Assembly: GCA_015232555.1 (NCBI GenBank)
Contig: JADFZJ010000028.1
Coordinates: 1-53,354 of the forward strand
Source: Desulfamplus sp.
Lineage (GTDB): Bacteria; Desulfobacterota; Desulfobacteria; Desulfobacterales; Desulfobacteraceae
Reading direction: 5' to 3'
Length of the DNA: 53,354 nucleotides
The translations under genes were made by a program, and so were the position numbers. Position 1 is the first letter of the stretch. Every line of letters begins with the position of its first letter. Shown here in pieces: positions 1 through 6,866 of the stretch. The notes under the pieces were generated by a model, which made no database searches, had not been told where the DNA came from, and saw only the letters and a program-made list of their open reading frames with translations.

Positions 1-267
1 GGACAGATTGATATACCTCACAAAAAACCACGTAAAAGCAAGAACAATCCAGAGCCTATACTCACAGATGAACAAAAATCTGACAATCATGCTTTGAGCA
101 GTCTGAGGATTTTAGTTGAAAATGCTATTTCAGGCATCAAAAGATTCAATATTTTAGTACATGCTTTCCGTAATCATAAAGATAACATGGAGGATGATTC
201 TATAGTATTGGCTGCTGGTCTATGGAACTTTTTATTATTCTTAAACTATTTAGGAACAACTCTATAG
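1..267 (+). mobile_element. IS5-type transposase, 3' fragment (cut by window edge)
   Basis: Frame 1 is open from the first base to a TAG at 265-267. It encodes the tail of a DDE transposase of the kind common in IS5-related elements: a basic stretch (HKKPRKSKNN), then a conserved ENAISGIKRFNIL helix and the closing AAGLWNFLL block. The glutamate in VENAISG fits the last acidic residue of the DDE triad. The reading frame runs past the usual family C-terminus (about WNFLL) by roughly ten residues, which suggests the insertion-sequence end lies near 240-265 and the final codons are host sequence. The 5' part of the element is outside the window. The fragment overlaps the reading frame of the recombinase remnant that follows, so it marks an insertion junction. 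Confidence 0.8.
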
Positions 268-803
268 CTGATGATTTAGATTATGATCTGATTCAGACAG
301 CGTATTTTGCCTTAGCTCGTGCGGGTGAGATAAGACACTTATTGATTAGTGATTGCGATTTTGAGAATAACATTATAACTCTATGGACAAGTAAAAGGAG
401 AGGCGGGGCTTTAGAATCAGATAAAATTGAAATGACTGATACTCTAAACGGTATATTAAAAAAACGTGCTGCCACTGCTGCAAAATATGTCTTTGAGAAA
501 GATGGTCAACCAATATCTAAAAGATACATGGATAAAGTTCTGCCCCGCTTATGTGAAAAAGCTGGAGTCAACGTCTTTACCTTCCATTCAATCCGCCATC
601 ATGTTGCTGCCATACTTGCTACCAAATTACCATTGATAGAAGTGCAAAAAATATTGAGGCATAAGAGAGCCACTACAACTGACACCTATTTGAGAAGTCT
701 TGTAAATGTTACAACAAAGGGGATAAAAATACTTGATGACTTGTCAGTAGATTTGCCAGAGAATGTTGTGTCATTTGATAAGGCTGTGAATGGCAAAATG
801 TGA
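222..803 (+). pseudogene. Truncated tyrosine recombinase/integrase (catalytic domain only)
   Basis: This encodes the C-terminal catalytic domain of a phage-type tyrosine recombinase. All expected active-site elements can be placed: Arg in ARAGEIRHL, a beta-hairpin Lys in SKRRGG, HSIRHH (H-x-x-R), LRHKRATTT (His) and the nucleophile Tyr in DTYL. Intact integrases of this family are about 300-400 aa with an N-terminal arm/core-binding domain. Here the first ~10 residues come from transposase DNA read in another frame and the N-terminal half is missing. The ATG at 222 lies inside the transposase fragment and is probably not a native start. The gene ends 80 bp from the 3' end of a tRNA-Ser, the usual position for an integrase of a tRNA-targeted island. 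It is probably non-functional after the IS insertion, although the catalytic domain itself has no internal stop. Confidence 0.8.
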
Positions 804-831
804 AATGGTAGCAAGATTGGTAGCAGTGATA

Positions 832-867
832 AAATAAAAAGGGGTTAATCAGATTTTGATTAACCCC
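832..867 (-). terminator. Rho-independent terminator of the tRNA-Ser transcript
   Basis: There is a perfect 10-bp stem, 841-850 pairing with 858-867 (GGGGTTAATC / GATTAACCCC), with a 7-nt loop. Read on the minus strand it is followed by TTTTTATTTT, and it lies just past the CCA end of the first tRNA. It could also stop plus-strand transcription from the recombinase remnant, but there the T tract is poor. Confidence 0.8.
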
Positions 868-882
868 TTAACTTATTGATAT

Positions 883-974
883 TGGCGGAGAAACAGAGAT
901 TCGAACTCTGGAATCAGTTTTACCCGATTACTCGCTTAGCAGGCGAGTGCCTTCAGCCTCTCGGCCATTTCTCC
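883..974 (-). tRNA. tRNA-Ser (anticodon GCU)
   Basis: The reverse complement folds as a long-variable-arm tRNA. The acceptor stem is GGAGAAA / TTTCTCC with G discriminator and an encoded CCA (complement of 883-885). The anticodon loop reads CTGCTAA, giving GCU for AGC/AGU serine codons. The T-arm contains GTTCGAATC. The 92-nt length with an extended variable arm fits serine tRNA. It is co-transcribed with the neighbouring tRNA-Ser(UGA) from one upstream promoter. Its 3' end faces the recombinase remnant, so it is a likely attachment site for the island to the left. Confidence 0.95.
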
Positions 975-1015
975 TTAGTGTTCTATTATAATTAAAAGAG
1001 CCATTGGTTATGATT

Positions 1016-1103
1016 TGGCGGAGGAGGTAGGATTTGAACCCACGAAGCTGTTACACTTAACGGTTTTCAAGACCGCCGCCTTCAGCCGCTCGGCCACTCC
1101 TCC
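1016..1103 (-). tRNA. tRNA-Ser (anticodon UGA)
   Basis: The reverse complement has acceptor GGAGGAG / CTCCTCC, discriminator G, encoded CCA, anticodon loop CTTGAAA (UGA), a long variable arm and a T-loop GTTCAAATC. The length is 88 nt. It is the first gene of a two-tRNA serine transcript, with the GCU isoacceptor 41 bp downstream. Confidence 0.95.
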
Positions 1104-1118
1104 GAATCAATTTGAAGG

Positions 1119-1147
1119 CTTATAGCACTTTAGATTATTATGGTCAA
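1119..1147 (-). promoter_or_regulatory. Sigma70-type promoter of the tRNA-Ser pair
   Basis: On the minus strand TTGACC (1142-1147) is separated by exactly 17 bp from TATAAG (1119-1124). The implied start point is about 1112, some 9 nt before the 5' end of tRNA-Ser(UGA). The near-consensus boxes fit a strong stable-RNA promoter. Confidence 0.75.
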
Positions 1148-1201
1148 TACCCAATTATTTTTTTTACAATGATTATTTGCTTTTTTACCTTGATCTATTG
1201 A

Positions 1202-1229
1202 TTGACAGAAAAGATAATTAAACTATACT
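1202..1229 (+). promoter_or_regulatory. Probable promoter of the argS-gatA block
   Basis: TTGACA (1202-1207), a 16-bp spacer and TATACT (1224-1229) form a good sigma70 match. The predicted leader to the ATG at 1405 is about 170 nt. A second -10 box, TATAAT at 1357-1362, lies closer to the gene but has no convincing -35. Apart from these two promoters and the oppositely directed tRNA promoter, I see no gene or RNA structure between 1104 and 1404. Confidence 0.6.
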
Positions 1230-1404
1230 TAAAAATTTATTGTTTTAAGGAGTTTGACCATATATAAGATCATAGCTGTATTTAAGATTAAAGAATAATC
1301 TTAAGAGTGCTCCTCAGCAATCATTAAACTATCTACAACTGTTCAAATATTCATGGTATAATTTGATGGTTAAATGGAGTTTTACATAAAATTTGGAGAT
1401 AAGC

Positions 1405-1881
1405 ATGAAGCAGAAGTTTACATTTAAAATTGATAAGTCCCAAGGAATTTTAAAGTTATCAGAGGCTGCAGAGGCAGATCCTGGTACATTTATCACTGTA
1501 CATGAAGAGACCTACGATTTAGAAGAGATGAAAGAGGCAGCCTTGCATGGTCAGTCTAATTTTATTGAAAAGATGAGACGGCGGAATCTTTTTCCTCCGT
1601 TTGATCTTGCTGCCAAATTGTTTGATGCTGCTTTGAATATGTTTGGTGATGATCCCTCAGATGGGACTATTGTTGAATATGAGGATATTGATAGTTTACC
1701 ATTATCTGATCATGAAGCTATCCATTTTGGACATCTAACTGATGATGAGGAGGATGTTGAAATCGAAGATATTCTAAAAGATGATCCTGATGACTTAAGT
1801 GAAGATGATATAAAAGAGATTGACTCTGATGATGATACTCCAAGATTTGAAACAGATGATGACTCTGAACATGAGAATTAA
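1405..1881 (+). CDS. Hypothetical protein with a highly acidic C-terminus
   Basis: A 158-aa soluble protein of no family I can name. I chose ATG 1405 over an in-frame TTG at 1393 because GGAG (about 1396-1399) is correctly spaced for 1405. The N-terminal ~100 residues look like a compact mixed domain (KFTFKIDKSQGIL..., a basic KMRRRN helix, then a helix FDLAAKLFDAALNMF). The last ~60 residues are almost entirely Asp/Glu, with runs such as DDEEDVEIEDILKDDPDD, and are probably disordered. There is no signal peptide or membrane segment. The stop is 6 nt before the argS start, so the two are surely co-transcribed. Such tails often bind basic partners or mimic nucleic acid, but nothing in the sequence identifies a partner here. 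Confidence 0.75.
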   Translation: MKQKFTFKIDKSQGILKLSEAAEADPGTFITVHEETYDLEEMKEAALHGQSNFIEKMRRRNLFPPFDLAAKLFDAALNMFGDDPSDGTIVEYEDIDSLPLSDHEAIHFGHLTDDEEDVEIEDILKDDPDDLSEDDIKEIDSDDDTPRFETDDDSEHEN

Positions 1882-1887
1882 GAAATT

Positions 1888-3648
1888 ATGAAAAATCTAA
1901 TTAAAAACATTGTTCTAAATGCTGCTCAAATAGCATTTCAAAAAGGGCTTTTACCCTCTGATATTATTCCTGATATGGAGATCGAAGCTCCACGTCATGA
2001 GAATCATGGAGATTTTTCAACCAATTTTGCAATGATCTCTGCATCTGTACAGAAGATGCCTCCAAGAAAAATTGCAGAGATTATCTGCTCTTGTATTAAA
2101 GACAACATCAATGAGTATAATACTAATCAGCACAAGCTTGATATTATTGAAAAGATAGAGATTGCTGGTCCTGGTTTTATAAACTTTTTTCTTGGAATAG
2201 GTGCATGGTATCCCTTTATTCAGAAAATTCACGAACAAGGTGAAGATTTTGGAAAGTCTGATATCGGTCATGGTAAAAAGGTTCAGGTTGAATTTGTCAG
2301 TGCTAATCCTACGGGTCCACTTCACATTGGTCATGGAAGGGGTGCAGCAGTAGGCGATGCTGTTGGCAATATTCTTGCTTTTAGTGGTTTTGATGTGCAA
2401 AAAGAGTATTATATCAACGACTCTGGAAGGCAGATAAGAACTCTTGGGCGTTCAGTCTGGTTAAGGCTTTGTCAATTGTCTGGCAGAGAGGTTGACTTTC
2501 CTGACGATTGCTATCAAGGAGATTATATCCGTGATATTGCAACCGATTTAAATAAAACCATGGGAACCGATCTTCTGGTAAAACCAGAGATTGAAGCCAT
2601 TGATATTTGTGCCAAATATGCTGCTGATAAAATTTTGCAGGAGATAAAAGAGGACCTTAAAAACTTTGGTGTTGAGTTTGACATGTGGTTCAGTGAACAG
2701 AGTCTCTATGATTCTGGTAAAGTTCAAGATGCTATCAAAGAATTTAAGGTGCGTGATGTTATCTATGAAAAAGATGGTGCTCTCTGGTTTAAAACTGAAT
2801 CCTTTGGAGATGAAAAAGACAGGGTTGTGGTTAGAAACAACGGACTTACCACCTATTTTGCTTCTGATATTGCCTATCATAAAGAGAAATTTGACAGAGG
2901 ATTTGACAGGGTCATTGATGTGTGGGGAGCAGATCATCATGGTTATATAAACCGCCTAAATGCTGCTATTGAAGCATCTGGCAGAAAACGTGAGCAGTTT
3001 GATGTTATTTTAGTTCAGTTAGTTAATCTGCTCAGAGGGGGACAGCCTGTTGCAATGTCAACCCGTTCGGGTGAGTTTGTAACCCTCAAAGAGATTGTTG
3101 ATGAGGTAGGTAAAGATGCAGCTCGCTTTATTTTCCTGAGCAGAAGCTATGACAGCGGTCTTGATTTTGATCTTGAGGTTGCAAAACAGCAGACCGCCGA
3201 TAATCCTGTCTATTATGTCCAGTATGTCCATGCAAGAATTGCTGGTATTATTGGAAAAGCATCTGAGCAGGGAATTCAATTAGCCTCATCCGCTCATTTG
3301 TCGTCATCAGAAGATGAAAGAATATCATCTTGTAATGTGTTGTCACAATTTGATACATCTTCCTCTTTTCTTAATCTTTTGGTTGAACCAGAGGAGATTA
3401 AGCTGATAAAAATTCTTGCATCATTTCCTGAGATTGTTGAAAAAAGTGCTGCTGCTCTTCATCCTCATTTTATTTTCACATATCTTATGTCGTTGGCTTC
3501 TGCATTTCATGGGTATTATAACCGGCACAAGGTCATTACGGAGCATCAAGAGTTAACTTTGGCACGGCTTTGTCTTGTTTCATCAGTGAAAAAAGTGATA
3601 CATAATGGATTGACACTTCTTGGCGTATCTGCTCCAGAAAGGATGTAG
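1888..3648 (+). CDS. argS: Arginyl-tRNA synthetase
   Basis: This cytoplasmic class I aminoacyl-tRNA synthetase charges tRNA-Arg with arginine using ATP. At 586 aa it is typical bacterial ArgS length. Visible features in order are the N-terminal Add1 tRNA-recognition domain (about 1-110), the signature [14 protein letters not shown] with HIGH at residues 146-149, and the catalytic core containing [14 protein letters not shown]. An MSTRSGEF segment near 390-397 stands where other class I enzymes have KMSKS, a substitution usual for ArgS. The C-terminal helical anticodon-binding (DALR) domain ends in ...[11 protein letters not shown] short low-complexity Ser-rich stretch (about 470-495) lies before the DALR domain. 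It follows the acidic protein by 6 nt, and the SPOR gene starts 2 nt after its stop, so the three form an operon. Confidence 0.97.
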   Translation: MKNLIKNIVLNAAQIAFQKGLLPSDIIPDMEIEAPRHENHGDFSTNFAMISASVQKMPPRKIAEIICSCIKDNINEYNTNQHKLDIIEKIEIAGPGFINFFLGIGAWYPFIQKIHEQGEDFGKSDIGHGKKVQVEFVSANPTGPLHIGHGRGAAVGDAVGNILAFSGFDVQKEYYINDSGRQIRTLGRSVWLRLCQLSGREVDFPDDCYQGDYIRDIATDLNKTMGTDLLVKPEIEAIDICAKYAADKILQEIKEDLKNFGVEFDMWFSEQSLYDSGKVQDAIKEFKVRDVIYEKDGALWFKTESFGDEKDRVVVRNNGLTTYFASDIAYHKEKFDRGFDRVIDVWGADHHGYINRLNAAIEASGRKREQFDVILVQLVNLLRGGQPVAMSTRSGEFVTLKEIVDEVGKDAARFIFLSRSYDSGLDFDLEVAKQQTADNPVYYVQYVHARIAGIIGKASEQGIQLASSAHLSSSEDERISSCNVLSQFDTSSSFLNLLVEPEEIKLIKILASFPEIVEKSAAALHPHFIFTYLMSLASAFHGYYNRHKVITEHQELTLARLCLVSSVKKVIHNGLTLLGVSAPERM

Positions 3649-3650
3649 TA

Positions 3651-4556
3651 GTGTTATTTCTCAAGGGTCTTTTGAAATATTCTGGTTTGTTTATGTTAAG
3701 CGGCTGGATGTTTTTCATTGGGTTGCTGGTGGGGCGGGGAACTTCTCCTGTTGAGTTTGATACTGGATGGTTCCAGGAGAGACTCGCTGTTATTTTTGAA
3801 GATTATGAAACAGAAGAGACTGTTCTTGAAAAGCCAGAACTTGATTTTTATGCTGCTCTGCAGAAGAGTGAACTTAAAGAGGACTATGATCTTAAAGTAA
3901 ACAAGTCTTCTGCTGATAAAAAGAGTGAAGCAGGAAAATTAACACCACTCTCAGGAGATATTTCTGAGGATTTAGCTTTTAATGATCTCAAGGAACCTCT
4001 GCAAAAAAACAAAAAACCCATGACATCCAAACTGTCTCGAAAACAGACGGCGAGCCTAAGCGGAGAAATGAATGATAATGCTCAACAGAGAATCAAGCCT
4101 ATTAGCTCTTTAGTTAAAACAGATAAAATAAAGAGTTCTGGCCAGTTAGCAAGTCAATCAGAGTTAGAGCAGACAAAAAGAGCTATTTCGTCTGCAAAGA
4201 TAAAAATTGCTTCTCAACCTGTGGAGATAAAATCTTCTTCAGAAACAAAAGAACCGTTGAGTAAGCCGCTTTATAAAAAAAGTGAACAGTCTGTAGAGTC
4301 AAAAGATTATGCTGGTGGAGGAGGCTATTCTTATACCATTCAGATCGCCTCATTCAACACCGAGGCAGACGCCATGAGCCATATTGCAAAACTTGGTGCT
4401 CAAGGCTACTCAGCTTATAAGAGCAGCGGAATGGTAGGTGATAAGACATGGTACAGGATTAGAATAGGAAACTTCAATAACATAACAGAGGCAAAAGAGA
4501 GTCTTAAAAAACTTGAGAGCAGCGGAATAAAAGGGTTGATTATACAAAAGGAGTGA
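3651..4556 (+). CDS. SPOR-domain membrane protein
   Basis: A 301-aa bitopic inner-membrane protein. A hydrophobic segment at about residues 10-27 (SGLFMLSGWMFFIGLLVG) anchors it. A long hydrophilic, Lys/Ser-rich, probably unstructured periplasmic linker (about 50-220) follows, and the C-terminus (about 225-300) is a SPOR domain: YTIQIASFNTEADA...YRIRIGNFNNITEAKESL. SPOR domains bind denuded septal peptidoglycan glycan strands (FtsN, DedD, DamX, RlpA), so a role at the division site or in wall remodelling is likely. The start is GTG at 3651, 2 nt after the argS stop, implying translational coupling. The argS-SPOR pairing recalls gamma-proteobacterial argS-ftsN, but the protein is not recognisably FtsN beyond its architecture. 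Confidence 0.85.
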   Translation: MLFLKGLLKYSGLFMLSGWMFFIGLLVGRGTSPVEFDTGWFQERLAVIFEDYETEETVLEKPELDFYAALQKSELKEDYDLKVNKSSADKKSEAGKLTPLSGDISEDLAFNDLKEPLQKNKKPMTSKLSRKQTASLSGEMNDNAQQRIKPISSLVKTDKIKSSGQLASQSELEQTKRAISSAKIKIASQPVEIKSSSETKEPLSKPLYKKSEQSVESKDYAGGGGYSYTIQIASFNTEADAMSHIAKLGAQGYSAYKSSGMVGDKTWYRIRIGNFNNITEAKESLKKLESSGIKGLIIQKE

Positions 4557-4597
4557 TAACTCAAAACGAGTGATCATGCAAAAGGGTAAACAATAGC

Positions 4598-4885
4598 ATG
4601 AAAATTACACAAAAAGATGTAGAATACATTGCACACCTTGCACGTCTTGAGGTGGATGAAACTCTGGTTGATAAGTTTGCAGAGCAGATAAGCAATATTC
4701 TTCAATATATTGACAAGCTAAAAGATGCAGATGTTTCAAGTGCGGGTCTTATGGCTGGTGCTGCATTGCAGAGTAATGTTTTTAGAGAAGATATGGTCAA
4801 GCACTCTCCAGGACCGGAGATCACACTTGCAAATGCACCTGAACGACATGAAGATTTTTATACAGTTCCAAGCGTTGTAGGATAG
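4598..4885 (+). CDS. gatC: Asp-tRNA(Asn)/Glu-tRNA(Gln) amidotransferase subunit C
   Basis: A 95-aa protein of the usual GatC length. It opens with the family pattern (ITQKDVEYIAHLARLEVDE...FAEQISNILQYIDKL) and ends with the conserved ...FREDMVKHSPGPEITLANAPERHEDFYTVPSVVG. GatC clamps GatA to GatB in the heterotrimer that converts misacylated Glu-tRNA(Gln) or Asp-tRNA(Asn) to the amide form in the cytoplasm. It lies 23 bp before gatA and 41 bp after the SPOR gene, in the same transcription unit. Confidence 0.95.
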   Translation: MKITQKDVEYIAHLARLEVDETLVDKFAEQISNILQYIDKLKDADVSSAGLMAGAALQSNVFREDMVKHSPGPEITLANAPERHEDFYTVPSVVG

Positions 4886-4908
4886 ATAATAATAAGGCGG
4901 ATTATAAA

Positions 4909-6447
4909 ATGTATCTACATGAACTAACCATACAGCAGGCAAAAAAAGGTCTTGAAATAAAGGATTTCTCCTCAGTTGATCTGGTCAATGCCATGCTTGA
5001 TAGAATCGAGAAACTTGATGGAGATATAGGAGCATATATCTCTGTTGATGCAGATGGAGCAAGAAAGGCAGCGTTAGAAGCTGATCAGCGTATTTCAAAC
5101 AAAGAGCATCTTCTACTAAAAGATGAATGTAGTTCAAATAATAATAAAACTGATAGAAAGATTAATGCTCTTTGCTATCCACTGCTTGGTATTCCTGTTG
5201 CTCTCAAGGATCTGCTTTGCACAAGAGGTCTTAAAACTACCTGTGCGTCAAAAATTTTAGAGAATTTTGTACCTCAATATGATGCTACAGTTGTATCTAT
5301 GCTGAAGAATGCAGGAGCAGTTATCATCGGGAAAACCAATTTAGATGAGTTTGCCATGGGTTCATCAACAGAGAACTCAGGATTTCATATCACCAGAAAT
5401 CCCTGGAATAGAGATTATGTTCCAGGAGGTTCAAGCGGTGGTTCTGCTGCTGCGGTATCTGCCCAAATGTGTACTGCTGCACTTGGAACTGATACAGGCG
5501 GTTCAATTCGCCAGCCAGCCTCCCACTGTGGTGTTGTGGGAATAAAACCTACGTATGGACGAGTTTCAAGATATGGTCTTGTATCTTATGCTTCCTCTTT
5601 GGATCAGATTGGACCTATAACAAGAGACGTGACAGATGCTGCTATTATGCTCAATGTGATCTGCGGACACGATCCTTTAGATTCAACATCTGCAAATGTA
5701 GAGGTTCCAGACTTTACTGCTGCTTTAACTCAATTTGAGACAGATAGTCTCAAGGGAATGAGAGCAGGTATTCCCAAAGAGTTTTTATCTTTAAAGGGGC
5801 TTGATCCTGACGTTGAGCAAGCCTTTAATAACGCAAAAAAGACTTTAGAGAAACTTGGAGTTGAGATGGTTGAGGTCTCTTTGCCTCAGACAGATTATGC
5901 AGTAGCTGCCTATTATGTTATTGCACCTTCAGAGGCAAGTTCAAATCTCGCACGGTTTGACGGGGTAAGATATGGATTACGCGATACTGAAGCTAATGAT
6001 CTTATTGATATGTATAAAAAAACAAAGTCAAAAGGTTTTGGAGCAGAGGTTCAACGCCGTATTATAACAGGTACTTATGCTCTTTCTGCTGGATACTATG
6101 ATGCTTACTATGGGCGGGCAACAAAGGTTCGTGCCATGATACGTGATGATTTTACAAGGGCATTTGAAAGCTGCGATATCATTATTTCACCTGTTGCACC
6201 AACACCAGCATTTAAAATTGGTGAGAATATAGATGATCCGCTCACCATGTATCTGACAGATATTTTTACACTATCTACAAACATGGCGGGACTACCCGGC
6301 ATCTCTGTGCCTTGTGGTTTCTCATCTAAAGAGCTGCCTATTGGGTTGCAGATTATGGCAAATCGATTTGATGAGATGGCAATTATCAGAGCAGGATATG
6401 GATTGGAACATACTCTTGGTATCAAACAAAAATTCCCGGATATTTAG
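4909..6447 (+). CDS. gatA: Asp-tRNA(Asn)/Glu-tRNA(Gln) amidotransferase subunit A
   Basis: This amidase-signature glutaminase subunit releases ammonia from glutamine for transamidation of Glu-tRNA(Gln)/Asp-tRNA(Asn) by GatB. At 512 aa it is slightly long because of a Ser/Asn/Lys-rich insertion near residues 65-88. The catalytic Ser-cisSer-Lys triad is visible: Lys100 in PVALKDLLC, Ser175 in GGSSGGSAAA and Ser199 in DTGGSIRQPAS. The 75- and 24-residue spacings match those of characterised GatA enzymes. The upstream AAGGCGG is a good ribosome-binding site. A strong terminator follows. gatB is not adjacent and must be elsewhere if the complex is complete. Confidence 0.97.
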   Translation: MYLHELTIQQAKKGLEIKDFSSVDLVNAMLDRIEKLDGDIGAYISVDADGARKAALEADQRISNKEHLLLKDECSSNNNKTDRKINALCYPLLGIPVALKDLLCTRGLKTTCASKILENFVPQYDATVVSMLKNAGAVIIGKTNLDEFAMGSSTENSGFHITRNPWNRDYVPGGSSGGSAAAVSAQMCTAALGTDTGGSIRQPASHCGVVGIKPTYGRVSRYGLVSYASSLDQIGPITRDVTDAAIMLNVICGHDPLDSTSANVEVPDFTAALTQFETDSLKGMRAGIPKEFLSLKGLDPDVEQAFNNAKKTLEKLGVEMVEVSLPQTDYAVAAYYVIAPSEASSNLARFDGVRYGLRDTEANDLIDMYKKTKSKGFGAEVQRRIITGTYALSAGYYDAYYGRATKVRAMIRDDFTRAFESCDIIISPVAPTPAFKIGENIDDPLTMYLTDIFTLSTNMAGLPGISVPCGFSSKELPIGLQIMANRFDEMAIIRAGYGLEHTLGIKQKFPDI

Positions 6448-6496
6448 TCCTAATATCAACCGCAATATAATTACTATGCATAACTGATAATCGAAT

Positions 6497-6540
6497 TGTA
6501 TGGGGGAGGGACGCTACTTCCTCTCCCATACAGTTTTATA
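6497..6540 (+). terminator. Terminator after gatA
   Basis: A 13-bp stem, 6497-6509 with 6520-6532 (TGTATGGG...CCCATACA, one G.U pair), is followed by GTTTTATA. It ends the argS-gatA transcription unit about 50 nt after the gatA stop. Confidence 0.85.
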
Positions 6541-6548
6541 TTAGAAGA

Positions 6549-6594
6549 TAAGCATAACCGCTGCAATTATTTTTAAATTGAAATTCTTGAATAA
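6549..6594 (-). repeat. Dispersed ~45-bp intergenic repeat, copy A
   Basis: On the plus strand this reads ...CCGCTGCAATTATTTT...AATTGAAATTCTTGAATAA. It matches copies at 30091, 32726, 36236, 48376 and 50262-50360 (core TTCGCTGCAATNATTG, then TTTGATTGAAAT). I list the strand as the one showing the AGGAATTTCAAT...GCAGCGAA orientation. This copy precedes the ribosome-binding site of the 60-aa gene at 6622 by about 15 bp. Confidence 0.65.
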
Positions 6595-6621
6595 ATAAAT
6601 ATAATAAAAGAGGGACATAAA

Positions 6622-6804
6622 ATGAGCACTATTCAACCCCATGGAGAGAACCTTCGTAAAGCTGTTCAGTGGCTTTCAGAAGAGAAACAGTCAAAACCTG
6701 ACCAGAATTTGGTGATGCTTGCAGAAAAAGCAGCCATCAAATTTGATTTAAATCCAGATGATTCCGAATTTCTTCTAAGATTTATCAAAGAACCTCTTAA
6801 ATAG
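6622..6804 (+). CDS. Small conserved-looking hypothetical protein
   Basis: A 60-aa, soluble, mainly helical protein with no cysteine and no membrane segment. The start is well supported by AGAGGGA 7-8 nt upstream. Its sequence (NLRKAVQWLSEE..., LAEKAAIKFDLNPDDSEFLLRF) looks like a two- or three-helix module. It lies between the gatA terminator and mutL, 62 bp before mutL on the same strand, so it may be co-transcribed with mutL. I cannot assign a function. Codon use and the ribosome-binding site argue that it is real rather than a chance frame. Confidence 0.7.
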   Translation: MSTIQPHGENLRKAVQWLSEEKQSKPDQNLVMLAEKAAIKFDLNPDDSEFLLRFIKEPLK

Positions 6805-6866
6805 TTCAATATTTTAAATAGTTATAAAAAATGTTATAATGTATTCTGAAGGACAGAGGCTTTGCT

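Noticed and set aside
1247-1297. Possible 14-codon leader peptide (TTG start after AAGGAG) before the acidic protein gene
   Set aside because: The Shine-Dalgarno would be only 1 nt from the TTG, the peptide has no run of regulatory codons, and no attenuator hairpin follows.
2017-2940. Open frames on the minus strand inside argS
   Set aside because: They lie wholly within a well-supported gene, lack ribosome-binding sites and encode no recognisable protein.
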